Assembly (NCBI GenBank): GCA_029287615.1
Contig: JARFQV010000291.1
Location: forward strand, 1 to 43,474
Length of the DNA: 43,474 nucleotides
Direction: 5' to 3'
Source of the DNA: Pseudomonadota bacterium
GTDB taxonomy: Bacteria; Pseudomonadota; Gammaproteobacteria; UBA9214
The position numbers were made by a program, and so were the translations under genes. Position 1 is the first letter of the stretch. Each line of letters starts with the position of its first letter. Positions 1 to 8,158 of this stretch are shown one piece after another. The notes beneath the pieces were generated by a model. That model was not told where the DNA came from and did not search any database. It was given only the letters and a program-made list of their open reading frames with translations.

Positions 1-565
1 GACCACAACCGGTGCAGGTATCCAGCCCTCTCAATCCCAGCTCATAGCCCACTACCTTGGTGTAATCGTACTCTACCCGGCCGATGGAATGCCCGCCCCA
101 GCACACCACCAGTTTCGGATCGGTCAGGGCTCGTACGACATTGGCATTGCGCAATATGTGAAACACCGCATTGGTGATGCCGCTGGATTCGGACAGATCG
201 AAATGCGGATTGTCATTGATCTCGTCATTCACATAGACGATATCGCGCAGGACGGTAAACAGGTGCTCCTTGATACCCTGGATCATACGGCCATCGACGA
301 ATGCGCTGGCAGGTGCCCCCGTTACCGCAAGCTTGATCCCGCGTTCCTCCTGAATGACCCGTATATCGAAGGACCGATAACGCTCCAGCAGCTCCTTGCC
401 GTCATCCAGGTGGTTTCCGCAATTGAGTACAGCGAGAGAACAGTTCCGGAACAGGGTATACAGCCCCCCCTGGCTGGTATCGAGAAGTTTACTGACCTCG
501 AGCCTGGAAAGAACATCCAGCTGACCTTGCGGATATATGTCTGCGTCTACGGTGTCGTATTTCAT
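1..565 (-). CDS. ppnN: PpnN nucleotide 5'-monophosphate nucleosidase, N-terminal part (cut by window edge)
   Basis: I translated this frame from the reverse strand; it is open to base 1 and so is missing from the ORF track. It starts MKYDTVDADIYPQGQLDVLS and gives about 188 residues. The segment YTLFRNCSLAVLNCGN, then NANVVRALTDPKLVVCWGG, then LGLRGLDTCTGCG, match the N-terminal region and the start of the LOG/Rossmann domain of PpnN (YgdH), an approximately 450-residue enzyme. PpnN cleaves pyrimidine and purine nucleoside monophosphates to base plus ribose 5-phosphate and is known to be stimulated by (p)ppGpp. The catalytic PGGxGT loop would lie beyond the left edge, so activity cannot be judged here. 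The gene is divergent from the UspA gene. The start at the ATG ending at 565 is chosen because it matches the family N-terminus. The family call is firm. Confidence 0.93.
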   Translation of the reverse strand, partial: MKYDTVDADIYPQGQLDVLSRLEVSKLLDTSQGGLYTLFRNCSLAVLNCGNHLDDGKELLERYRSFDIRVIQEERGIKLAVTGAPASAFVDGRMIQGIKEHLFTVLRDIVYVNDEINDNPHFDLSESSGITNAVFHILRNANVVRALTDPKLVVCWGGHSIGRVEYDYTKVVGYELGLRGLDTCTGCG

Positions 566-1075
566 TCCATTTCCATCCATCAGCCTGTCATGTGAACCAT
601 GGTGTGCGGAGATCTCCGGGGCCCTGCTGCCCCCTCCCGGAATTTAGGTTCAAACGGTGTTGCCGGTTTCACCCCCTGCCCCTGCGTTCCGGCGTACCGG
701 TCCCGGAGATCGGGTCACCCGCCCCTTCAACTGGTGTGCAAGGATACGGTATGTATTGACTTTCGACAGATGAAGGTTCTGTGACAATACGGGCGGCCGC
801 ACTCGGAACCCGGGGTCATTATCTGGCAGGATGTGGCCAGTGACTAGCCCCCGCCTGCGAAACCCCGTGCACCGGTCCTGGATACCACCCCTGAACCGGC
901 AACCGAAACCGGAACTCCCGGGACCGAACCGGGGAGTGTGCCTCGATCCGGTCATTGTCCGGAGCCTCTTTCCTCCATTTCCGGAACCGCACTGCCGGTC
1001 TGCTTGATTTAATCTGTGCCTAAGGCGCAATATCATCGTCAAGGTAGCTGCCTGGGTAACCGCTGGAGACTGGAT
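566..1075. other. Divergent intergenic region between ppnN and the UspA gene
   Basis: About 510 bp without a convincing gene. The two ORFs drawn here (599..784 plus, 650..1042 minus) translate to low-complexity Arg/Gly/Pro-rich sequence with no recognisable motif or ribosome site, and I treat them as chance ORFs in GC-rich DNA. A weak sigma70-like arrangement for the UspA gene is visible near 1004-1034: TTGATT, then CAATAT about 18 bases later, close to the start codon. Nothing else is supportable. Confidence 0.4.
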
Positions 1076-1546
1076 ATGAAACTTCTGATCGCTGTAGACC
1101 TTTCTGAATCCACAGAAAAGATTGTGAAAAAGGCGGAAGATATCGCCAGTAGACTTTCAGCAGGGGTGTGGCTTCTGCATGTTGTGCACCCCGAGCCGGC
1201 AGACTTCTACATAGGAGGGCGTAAGCCTGAATCCGATGGATTTGAAATGGATCCACAATCGTATCGGGATTCACTTGCGAAAAGATACCACGGCGAACAC
1301 CGTCAACTTCAGGAAATTGCGGATCGATTTCGCAAGACAGGCATAGATACAACTGCCCTCCTGGTGGAAGGCGATACGGTGGAAACCATCCTCAAGGAGG
1401 CATCGAAACTCGACGTGGACATGATTATCGCCGGTTCCCATGGACGGGGAGCGATGTATCAGCTGCTGGTAGGGAGCAGCAGCGAAGGAGTCCTGCAAAA
1501 ATCCGCACGCCCCGTTCTTGTTATCCCTACACATGACCGCACCTGA
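1076..1546 (+). CDS. Universal stress protein, UspA family
   Basis: A 156-residue single-domain Usp protein. It opens with the family pattern MKLLIAVDLSES and ends with the ATP-binding signature G-2x-G-9x-G-S, seen as GSHGRGAMYQLLVGSSSEGV followed by a PVLVIP strand. The intact glycine loop suggests the ATP-binding UspFG-like subclass. These are cytosolic stress-responsive proteins whose biochemical role is usually unclear. The ORF track extends 20 codons upstream to 1016, but MKLLIAVD is where the fold begins and the upstream residues look unrelated, so I use 1076. It is followed 30 bases later by the CapA-type gene, possibly co-transcribed. Confidence 0.9.
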   Translation: MKLLIAVDLSESTEKIVKKAEDIASRLSAGVWLLHVVHPEPADFYIGGRKPESDGFEMDPQSYRDSLAKRYHGEHRQLQEIADRFRKTGIDTTALLVEGDTVETILKEASKLDVDMIIAGSHGRGAMYQLLVGSSSEGVLQKSARPVLVIPTHDRT

Positions 1547-1576
1547 ACATCCCACCCGACCAGGTCTGGCAAGCCA

Positions 1577-2800
1577 GTGAAACGCAGAAGTTTCCTGCGT
1601 TATTTCTCGCTCACGCCTGTGCTGGTGCCTGCGATGGGAAATTCCATCGCAAAGCCAGCGTGGGGTGCGTTGCGGGAAGACCGCTCCTCGGCTATCACAA
1701 CCCTGTTTGTGGCCGGTGATGTCATGACGGGCAGAGGGATCGACCAGATCCTTCCCCATCCTGGTGACCCGCGTATCTTTGAGCCCTACAGTCGTTCTGC
1801 GCTGGATTATGTTCGGCTGGCCGAGCGGACCAGCGGTCCGATACCGAGACAGGTAGATTATCCCTATATCTGGGGAGATGCGCTGACAATACTGGACGAG
1901 GCCGCCCCTGAGCTGCGCATCATCAACCTGGAAACAGCCGTGACCCGCAGAGGTACCCCCTGGCCAGGCAAGGGGATCCAGTATCGCATGCACCCGGACA
2001 ACACCCCCTGCCTGACCGCTGCCGGGATTGACTGCTGCGTGCTGGCCAACAATCACGTCCTGGACTGGGGCTATACCGGGTTTGAAGATACCCTAGCGAC
2101 CCTTCGCCAGGCAAAACTGACAACGGCAGGTGCGGGCGCTGACCGTAGCAGTGTACAGATTCCGGCAATCACTAGCCCGGCGGGTCGTCGGGGACGGATC
2201 CTGATATTCGCCTGTGGCCTGCCAAGCAGCGGCATACCCGGGGCCTGGGCGGCCACCGCGAGCAGGCCCGGACTCTGCCTCCTGCCGGACCTGTCGGATG
2301 AGACCATTGATGATGTCGCCGCACACATCCATGCACACAAGGAACACGATGACCTGGTGGTAATCTCCCTGCATTGGGGAGGTAACTGGGGATATCCGAT
2401 TCCCGAGGCGCACCAGCGGTTTGCCCATGCACTCATCGACAGGGCCGGTGTAGACCTGATACACGGACATTCTTCACATCATCCTCTGGGTATCGAGGTC
2501 TATCGGGGCAAACCGGTTGTGTACGGGTGCGGTGACCTCATCAACGATTATGAAGGGATCAGCGGCCATGAAGAGTACCGGGTCGATCTGGCCCTGCTCT
2601 ACCTGATCACATACGACCGGAGCAGGCGTGAACTGCTCCGCCTGGATCTGTTTCCGATGCAGCGGCAGAAATTCAGGCTGAATCATGCTGCCCGCGAGGA
2701 CAGGATCTGGTTGCAGTCCACCCTGGATCGGGTGAGCCAGGTCCTGGGTTCGCGGGTAACACAGACCGGAGGGGGCGTGCTGCGGTTGCAATGGGGCTGA
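1577..2800 (+). CDS. CapA-family phosphoesterase-like protein, Tat-exported
   Basis: A 407-residue protein with a GTG start. The N-terminus MKRRSFLRYF is a twin-arginine (Tat) motif followed by a short hydrophobic stretch, so export in folded form is likely. The mature part has the hallmarks of the CapA / poly-gamma-glutamate-synthesis accessory family, which has a metallophosphatase-like fold: FVAGDVMTGRGID near residue 45, INLETAVT, CCVLANNHVLDWG, VISLHWGGNWGY, and DLIHGHSSHHPLG followed by VVYGCGDLINDY. The Asp/Glu/His residues in these motifs are the expected metal ligands. Family members occur in polyglutamate capsule loci and also alone. No PgsB/C/E partners are present here, so the substrate is unknown. 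Possibly in one unit with the UspA gene. Confidence 0.88.
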   Translation: MKRRSFLRYFSLTPVLVPAMGNSIAKPAWGALREDRSSAITTLFVAGDVMTGRGIDQILPHPGDPRIFEPYSRSALDYVRLAERTSGPIPRQVDYPYIWGDALTILDEAAPELRIINLETAVTRRGTPWPGKGIQYRMHPDNTPCLTAAGIDCCVLANNHVLDWGYTGFEDTLATLRQAKLTTAGAGADRSSVQIPAITSPAGRRGRILIFACGLPSSGIPGAWAATASRPGLCLLPDLSDETIDDVAAHIHAHKEHDDLVVISLHWGGNWGYPIPEAHQRFAHALIDRAGVDLIHGHSSHHPLGIEVYRGKPVVYGCGDLINDYEGISGHEEYRVDLALLYLITYDRSRRELLRLDLFPMQRQKFRLNHAAREDRIWLQSTLDRVSQVLGSRVTQTGGGVLRLQWG

Positions 2801-2915
2801 TGTAGCGACTGGCACCATGCTTGCCGGCCTGCCAATATCGGTAGTACCATGAGCTTCCGTCCCGCCTGCTCATCCGCAGGGAATACAGTGGTCAAAATTG
2901 AATGTTCATGATGGC

Positions 2916-4433
2916 ATGAATCCAAGACCCGTTTTACTGACCATCTTTGACGGTTTCGGCCTCAACCCCAGCCGGGCATACAATGCGTGGGCCCAGGCCC
3001 GCACCCCTCATCTCGATCACTACTTTGCCTCCTGGCCCCATACCGTGCTGCAGGCATCCGGAAGGGCTGTCGGCCTGCCGGACGGCCAGTTCGGCAATTC
3101 CGAAGTCGGTCATCTGACCCTGGGTTCCGGCCGTGTCCTGCAGCAGGACCTGATCCGGATCGCAAACGCGATCTATGACGGCTCACTGTCCGGTAATCCC
3201 ATCTGGCAATCCATGCTGGACGGCGCCAGGCGCCTTCATCTGGTCGGCATGGTGTCTGACGGGGGCGTGCATTCCCACATCGAGCACCTGACCGGTATCC
3301 TGGAACTCCTGCGGAAGACGGAAATCGAACCGGTGCTGCACATGATCACGGACGGGCGTGATACCGCACCCCGGGCAGCACACGTATTCCGGAAGAGAAT
3401 CGAGGAAGTGCTGAACAAGCTGGGCAAGGGTTTCATCGCCACGGTGGTTGGACGTTATTGCGCAATGGATCGCGCCAATAACTGGGACCGGACGCAACGG
3501 GCATGGGAAGCCATGGTCGTTGCCAGAGGGATTCGCGCCGCCGACCCGGGCGAGGCAATTCAGAAGGCCTATTCACGGGGAGAGGGTGATGAGTTCATAC
3601 AACCCACGGTGATCGAGGGCTATAGTGGCATACGTCCGGAAGAACCCGTGCTGTTCTTCAATTTTCGCAGCGACCGTGCCCGCCAGTTATCCGCCGCATT
3701 CGGCCTGCCACAGTTTGATGCCTTCGACCGTAATCACATTCAGCTGAAAAAGCTGGTGTGCCTGACAGAATACGATGCCAACTATCCCTTCCCTGTCCTG
3801 TTTGCATCACAGATACCCGATCAGGTCCTTGCGCAGATCATCAGCGAGGCCGGGCTGAAACAACTACACTGCGCGGAGACTGAAAAGTACGCCCATGTGA
3901 CCTATTTTTTCAATGGCGGAAGAGAACTCCCCTACCCCGGCGAAGAACGAAAAATCATTCCCTCTCCCAAGGTCGCGACCTATGACCAGAAACCGGAGAT
4001 GAGTGCGTCCGGGGTCGCCGATGCATTGATCGAGGCGATACAGGAAGATCGATATAATTTCATCGTGACGAATTTCGCCAATACCGATATGGTTGGCCAC
4101 ACCGCACATAGACAACCCATAATCGATGCCGTCGAAGCCATCGACCGGGAAAGCCACAGGGTATTCCGTGTTGCACTGGATCAGGGCTGGCGCGTGCTGT
4201 TGACCGCCGATCATGGCAATTGTGATGAGATGGTCAATCCGAATACCGGTGAACCGCACACCCAGCACACGGAATACCCCGTCCCGCTCCTGATCATGGG
4301 TGAGGGGCCGGTACGACTGGGCATCGGGCGTGGCATCGCCGACATCGCCCCCACTGTCCTCGACCTGCTCGGTATACCGCGACCACCGGAGATGTCCGGG
4401 CGAAGCCTGATTCTCAAGGGTGGACTACTATGA
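2916..4433 (+). CDS. gpmI: 2,3-bisphosphoglycerate-independent phosphoglycerate mutase (GpmI)
   Basis: Interconverts 3- and 2-phosphoglycerate in glycolysis/gluconeogenesis through a phosphoserine intermediate with two Mn2+. This 505-residue protein shows the whole family pattern. LLTIFDGFG supplies the first metal-binding Asp, and QFGNSEVGH holds the nucleophilic Ser, about residue 62. Further on are MITDGRDTAP, VGRYCAMDRANNWDR, FFNFRSDRARQ, EKYAHVTYFFNGG, FANTDMVGHT, LTADHGNCDEM and HTEYPVPLLI. The track starts at a TTG at 2898. The ATG at 2916 leaves the usual few residues before the first beta strand and is preferred, although neither has a strong ribosome site. Followed after 13 bases by a PfkB-type kinase, a natural glycolytic pairing. 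Length and motifs are complete. Confidence 0.96.
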   Translation: MNPRPVLLTIFDGFGLNPSRAYNAWAQARTPHLDHYFASWPHTVLQASGRAVGLPDGQFGNSEVGHLTLGSGRVLQQDLIRIANAIYDGSLSGNPIWQSMLDGARRLHLVGMVSDGGVHSHIEHLTGILELLRKTEIEPVLHMITDGRDTAPRAAHVFRKRIEEVLNKLGKGFIATVVGRYCAMDRANNWDRTQRAWEAMVVARGIRAADPGEAIQKAYSRGEGDEFIQPTVIEGYSGIRPEEPVLFFNFRSDRARQLSAAFGLPQFDAFDRNHIQLKKLVCLTEYDANYPFPVLFASQIPDQVLAQIISEAGLKQLHCAETEKYAHVTYFFNGGRELPYPGEERKIIPSPKVATYDQKPEMSASGVADALIEAIQEDRYNFIVTNFANTDMVGHTAHRQPIIDAVEAIDRESHRVFRVALDQGWRVLLTADHGNCDEMVNPNTGEPHTQHTEYPVPLLIMGEGPVRLGIGRGIADIAPTVLDLLGIPRPPEMSGRSLILKGGLL

Positions 4434-4446
4434 CAAAGAGGCACAG

Positions 4447-5403
4447 ATGAGTCTATCAGAGCAGAAAGCTGTCGGTGTACTCGCGCTGAATCCAGCGGTC
4501 GACGTAAGCTACGAAATCCCGCAGCTTCTGGCCGACCGGAAGGTAAGAGCGGGAAAGTCATGGTTTCACCCGGGTGGCAACGGGATCAACGTATCGCGCG
4601 GGCTTGCCGAACTGGGTGTAGACGTCCACTGCTGCAGCGTAACCGGCGGTGAAAGCGGCGATCTGCTGCTTCGCCTGCTTGGCGATACCCTGGAACCCAA
4701 CCACAATCATTTCCGGGTCCAGGGGGAGACCAGGCTCAATGCCACGCTGCTGCAGCAAAATCCGCCCAGCCAGTATGAGGTCGACAGCACCGGCCCCGAG
4801 ATCCCTGCCGATGTGCTGGAAGATGTCACCGCTTGCCTGCTGAACAGCTGCAGGGAAGGTATCGCGGTGCTGACCGGATCCACCCCTCCGGGAGTGCCAC
4901 AGGACATCTATCGCCGCCTTGCCGAAGAGGTGAAATCTCAGGGCGGCAGGGCCGTCGTGGACGCCCACGGACCGGTGCTGCTGGAAGCCCTGAAGGCGCA
5001 ACCCTACCTGCTGCGCCTCAACCAGTATGTGCTGGAGATGGCCACAAATCGCAGGCTGGAGAACACAGAGGCAATTGCCCGGACCGCACGCGAGATACAG
5101 AATGGAGGCGTCACACTCATCTGTATATCCCTTGGTCAGAAAGGCGCTGTTCTGGTGGATGAGGCAAACAGCTATCACTGCACAGCCCCCCGGGTACACG
5201 TACAGTCCACCGTCGGTTGTGGAGACTCCCTGGTCGCAGGTCTGGTCGCTGCCGCCCTTTCCGGTTATCGACCGGAGTCGATGTTGCAACATGGAATTCT
5301 GTGTGGCAGCGCGACGGCCTCCCACCCGGGTACGGAACTCTTCAGCCGCGCCGAGGTGGAAGACAGTTCTCATGAACTGGAGCTCACCGCACTGGACATA
5401 TAG
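4447..5403 (+). CDS. PfkB-family hexose-phosphate kinase (1-phosphofructokinase/phosphofructokinase-2-like)
   Basis: A 318-residue ribokinase-fold kinase. It has the substrate-side motif WFHPGGNGINVSRGLAELG near residue 40, TGSTPPGVP in the middle, and the C-terminal PfkB signature STVGCGDSLVAGLVAA. In that signature the GCGD Asp is the catalytic base and the preceding glycines form the anion hole. Pattern and length fit the FruK/LacC/PfkB subgroup, which phosphorylates fructose 1-phosphate, fructose 6-phosphate or tagatose 6-phosphate. The exact substrate cannot be read from sequence. The ATG at 4447 has AGAGG six bases upstream; the track start at 4420 would overlap gpmI and lacks such a site. 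Downstream of gpmI it probably forms a two-gene glycolytic unit and may be the cell's main phosphofructokinase. Confidence 0.9.
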   Translation: MSLSEQKAVGVLALNPAVDVSYEIPQLLADRKVRAGKSWFHPGGNGINVSRGLAELGVDVHCCSVTGGESGDLLLRLLGDTLEPNHNHFRVQGETRLNATLLQQNPPSQYEVDSTGPEIPADVLEDVTACLLNSCREGIAVLTGSTPPGVPQDIYRRLAEEVKSQGGRAVVDAHGPVLLEALKAQPYLLRLNQYVLEMATNRRLENTEAIARTAREIQNGGVTLICISLGQKGAVLVDEANSYHCTAPRVHVQSTVGCGDSLVAGLVAAALSGYRPESMLQHGILCGSATASHPGTELFSRAEVEDSSHELELTALDI

Positions 5404-5446
5404 AGTTCGGTTACACAGCTATGGAGCATAACACCGGCTTCAGGCA

Positions 5447-6628
5447 TCAAGCAGATTGTCTGCGACAGGCCTGCGTCCCCCGCTCCTGAATGATCCGGGA
5501 ATAGAAATCGATCAGCCGTTTCGCCATGTACTCAGCGGACCAGGAATTCACATATTCGCGGCCTTCCGCTGCGAGACGCTCACGCAGCGATTTACTGGAG
5601 AGTATCTGCATGATTTTTTCCACGAAGTCGTTGATATCCGGTTTGGAAACCAGTGCCCCCTTGCCGGCACAGAGGATATCGCGGGTTCCGAGTTCCGCGG
5701 TCGAGACAACCGGAACGCCAAGTGCCATCGCTTCCAGCAGCACCAGCCCCTGCGTTTCGGTTTTCGAGGCGAAGACGAACAAGTCACCCGCCGCATAACA
5801 ATTCCACAAATCCTGTCCACGCTCGAGATAACCGATCATCATTACGTTGTACTCGATCTCCAGCTCTGTGATCCTTTTTTCCAGTCTGGCTTGTGCGGGT
5901 CCTTCCCCTGCTATGATCAACAGCACATCCGGCAGCCTCGTTCTGAGTTCTGCGACAACATCCAGCAGAAAACCGATATTCTTCTCCAGGGCCACCCGAC
6001 CTACGGTAACCAGTACCGGTCGCCGGGGATCAATCCCGTAACGCCGGGAAAACGCCTTCCGGTCCCCTTCACCAAATCCGTTCACTTCAATGCCAGTGGG
6101 AAGAATCGTCGCCGGGGTACGAATACCGTAACTCCGGAGTACTTCTTTCATCGCCAGCGATGGAACGATGAGTTCATCGACCTGGCCGGCCTGGTGACGG
6201 GTGAGCATGCGTGCCAGTAGTCGCATGAATCGCTTCGGCAATAACGGCATGTAATGGTATAAATATTCTTCGAAGTGTGTGTGATAGGTCTCGACAACAG
6301 GCAGATCAAGCGCTCTGGCCAGCCGCATTCCGGCAACATGCGCAACGAACGGGGTCTGGATATGGATAATATCGAAATTCCGCCTGCGCAGGCACGCGGT
6401 CAGGTCCCTGATCCGGCGGATTTTCATCAACCGGTCTTCCGGATCCATGAACAGGTGCCTGGAAGCAATTCGCACCACCTCTGCATCATGAGACTCGTCC
6501 CCGTAATCAGGCGCCACCAGGGTGCTGGTATGACCCAGTTCTTTCAGGGATCGGCGAAAAGTCATTATCGATGTTGACACCCCGTTTACACGCGGGAAAT
6601 ACACATCGGTAATCATGCAGACATTCAT
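5447..6628 (-). CDS. GT4-family glycosyltransferase (GT-B fold)
   Basis: A 393-residue retaining glycosyltransferase. The N-terminal Rossmann domain begins MNVCMITDVYFPRVNGVSTS, the acceptor-side loop has VVETYHTHFEEYLYHYMP, and the C-terminal domain carries VGRVALEKNIGFLLDV, IIAGEGPA and the E-x7-E signature in TETQGLVLLEAMALGVPVV. The THFEEYxHHYxP-type loop is typical of bacterial enzymes that glycosylate lipids, such as diacylglycerol glucosyl/mannosyltransferases, so a membrane glycolipid product is plausible. Donor and acceptor are not determinable. Its start overlaps the end of the upstream LpxH-like gene by 4 nt (ATGA), so the two are translationally coupled and likely act in one lipid or envelope pathway. 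Confidence 0.9.
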   Translation of the reverse strand: MNVCMITDVYFPRVNGVSTSIMTFRRSLKELGHTSTLVAPDYGDESHDAEVVRIASRHLFMDPEDRLMKIRRIRDLTACLRRRNFDIIHIQTPFVAHVAGMRLARALDLPVVETYHTHFEEYLYHYMPLLPKRFMRLLARMLTRHQAGQVDELIVPSLAMKEVLRSYGIRTPATILPTGIEVNGFGEGDRKAFSRRYGIDPRRPVLVTVGRVALEKNIGFLLDVVAELRTRLPDVLLIIAGEGPAQARLEKRITELEIEYNVMMIGYLERGQDLWNCYAAGDLFVFASKTETQGLVLLEAMALGVPVVSTAELGTRDILCAGKGALVSKPDINDFVEKIMQILSSKSLRERLAAEGREYVNSWSAEYMAKRLIDFYSRIIQERGTQACRRQSA

Positions 6629-7479
6629 CTGGTACTGCGTTCCCGCACCGGCTCGTGAACAGCTTCCCCATGGAGTTCCGGCGCTTCGCGTACAAGCACC
6701 GACTCGAGTTCAATCACCTCGGCCGGTTGTTCAGCGAGCACATGCCCCCAATGGATAATCTCCAGCTTGCCGTCATTTTTCTCCACCAGTGCCGTGCAAC
6801 TTTCCACCCAGTCACCATCATTGCAGTAGAGGATATCTCCGATTCGCCTGATTTCCGCCTTGTGAATATGCCCGCACACCACGCCGTGAGCACTTCTGTG
6901 CGCCGCCTCCTGGGCAACCGCATTTTCGAAATCGTCGATGTACTGCAATGCATTTTTTACCTTGTGTTTCAAATACGCAGACAAGGACCAGTACGGATAG
7001 CCGAAACGACGCCGGAAATAGTTGAACCAGTGGTTTATAACAAGTACTGCCTTGTACGCCTGATCTCCGAGGAGGGCAAGCCATCTGGCGCAGGCAACGA
7101 TCCCGTCGAATTGATCGCCGTGCAGCACCAGCAGGCGTCGATGATCCGCCGTGGTATGAATGACCCATGGGGCCACCTTGATACCCCCGAACGTTGCGTC
7201 CACATACTGCCGCGCGAACTCGTCATGATTACCTGGTACATAAATTACCTGCGTACCCTTGCGGGCCTTACGCAGTACTTTCTGCAGGATGTCATTGTGG
7301 GATTGTGGCCAGAACCAGGATCGTTTCAGCTGCCAGCCATCAACGATATCGCCTACCAGATAGAGGTAATCGGAGTCATTGTGTCGCAGAAAATCGAGGA
7401 GAAAATCTGCCTTGCAGCCACGTGTGCCAAGGTGTGTGTCCGAAATCCAGATTGCCCGGTAACGCCCGGTAGCCGGCAT
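6625..7479 (-). CDS. LpxH-like metallophosphoesterase (UDP-2,3-diacylglucosamine diphosphatase family)
   Basis: A 284-residue calcineurin-like phosphoesterase. Metal-binding motifs appear in order: WISDTHLGTRG, YLVGDIVDGWQ, VIYVPGNHDEFARQ, LVLHGDQFDG and GVVCGHIHKAEIR. The FD/DTH, GD, GNHD, HGD and GHxH set is complete. The layout and the GDxxDGW sequence resemble enzymes annotated as UDP-2,3-diacylglucosamine pyrophosphatases, but the protein is longer than LpxH (about 240 residues), so it may be a paralogue with another lipid or nucleotide-sugar substrate. I start at the ATG at 7479 because AGGTGG lies about six bases upstream; the track uses a GTG three codons earlier. The 4-nt overlap with the glycosyltransferase shows an operon. 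Confidence 0.87.
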   Translation of the reverse strand: MPATGRYRAIWISDTHLGTRGCKADFLLDFLRHNDSDYLYLVGDIVDGWQLKRSWFWPQSHNDILQKVLRKARKGTQVIYVPGNHDEFARQYVDATFGGIKVAPWVIHTTADHRRLLVLHGDQFDGIVACARWLALLGDQAYKAVLVINHWFNYFRRRFGYPYWSLSAYLKHKVKNALQYIDDFENAVAQEAAHRSAHGVVCGHIHKAEIRRIGDILYCNDGDWVESCTALVEKNDGKLEIIHWGHVLAEQPAEVIELESVLVREAPELHGEAVHEPVRERSTR

Positions 7480-7564
7480 AAGGTCCACCTGACTTGATCG
7501 ACAGCGCGGATCATAGAGTGAGTTGATTACAAGATGTTTTCTGATCGATGAAACTTGTGTGAAA

Positions 7565-7738
7565 TTACCGGTCCGGGTCTGTTACTGACCGTAATGCAAC
7601 TGATTCAAGGCGGTAAAGTATTCCGGTTGCCCCTGCAGGCACGGTAAGCGCCCCATGCCATGGTTCGACGGCGATCTTCGCCGGTACCGGCTTCATGTAT
7701 CTGTAATATTTATGGTGTATATTAGAATACTCTAACAT
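7565..7738 (-). CDS. Candidate small protein (57 aa), unknown function
   Basis: The track draws a 71-codon ORF, but the third possible ATG, at 7738, has a strong ribosome site (GAGGAG nine bases upstream), so I use it. The product starts MLEYSNIHHKYYRYMKP and contains VPAGATGILYRLE. It has no signal peptide, membrane segment or motif I know. It sits on the same strand as, and about 85 bases upstream of, the LpxH-like gene, so it could be a leader gene of that operon. The ribosome site is the main evidence; coding status is uncertain. Confidence 0.33.
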   Translation of the reverse strand: MLEYSNIHHKYYRYMKPVPAKIAVEPWHGALTVPAGATGILYRLESVALRSVTDPDR

Positions 7739-7875
7739 TCTAGTTATCTCCTCTGGCATGTTCCGATATCCTGGTTTCATGGTATCTGGCGGGACCAGAC
7801 GACCGGATCCGGCAGATCCTGATCAGACCTGCCCACCTACCGCATGCCAGTCAGGATGAGAAGGGCTGATTGCAG

Positions 7876-7980
7876 ATGTGTGACCGTTTATTCAAGTGCA
7901 TCTACATTATCCTGACGCATCTCATGATAGCTGTTATCCCTCCCTTGTTGCTGTACTGGCTCTGGTGGGGTCTGCAATAG
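7876..7980 (+). CDS. Candidate 34-aa single-span membrane peptide
   Basis: Too short for the ORF track. It reads MCDRLFKCIYIILTHLMIAV and ends in a Trp-rich hydrophobic tail (LLLYWLWWGLQ). The whole peptide after residue 7 is hydrophobic, with short charged residues only at the N-terminus, which suggests one inner-membrane helix. GAGAAGGG lies about ten bases upstream of the ATG. Small membrane proteins of 30-50 residues are often missed and commonly modulate transporters or kinases, but nothing here shows a partner. It could also be chance. It stands alone on the plus strand in a gene-poor region. Confidence 0.3.
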   Translation: MCDRLFKCIYIILTHLMIAVIPPLLLYWLWWGLQ

Positions 7981-8158
7981 CGATCCGATTACCGGCAGGA
8001 CTGCGCAGGCGTGAAGGTTGTTCAGGTGTTACAAATGGGCACACGGTCCGGTTGCAAGTACCCGAGTGATTTGCCGGTTCTACAGACCATTGATTGCTGC
8101 GGATCGAATCAGCATCCGCACATAACTTCGTGGACTGTGAGGAATGGTATCCGGTCCG

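Larger units (their letters stand above)
7480..8158. other. Gene-poor stretch between the LpxH-like gene and gltS
   Basis: About 680 bp, AT-richer than its neighbours around 7680-7760. It holds no large ORF. Two short ORFs with plausible start signals are listed separately: a 57-codon one on the minus strand and a 34-codon one on the plus strand. The rest shows no clear terminator with a T tract and no recognisable RNA gene. Confidence 0.5.

Noticed and set aside
650-1042. 130-residue minus-strand ORF between ppnN and the UspA gene
   Set aside because: Arg/Gly/Pro-rich chance ORF in GC-rich intergenic DNA; no ribosome site.
1271-2056. 261-residue minus-strand ORF crossing the UspA and CapA genes
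   Set aside because: It crosses two well-supported plus-strand genes and contains no recognisable motif.
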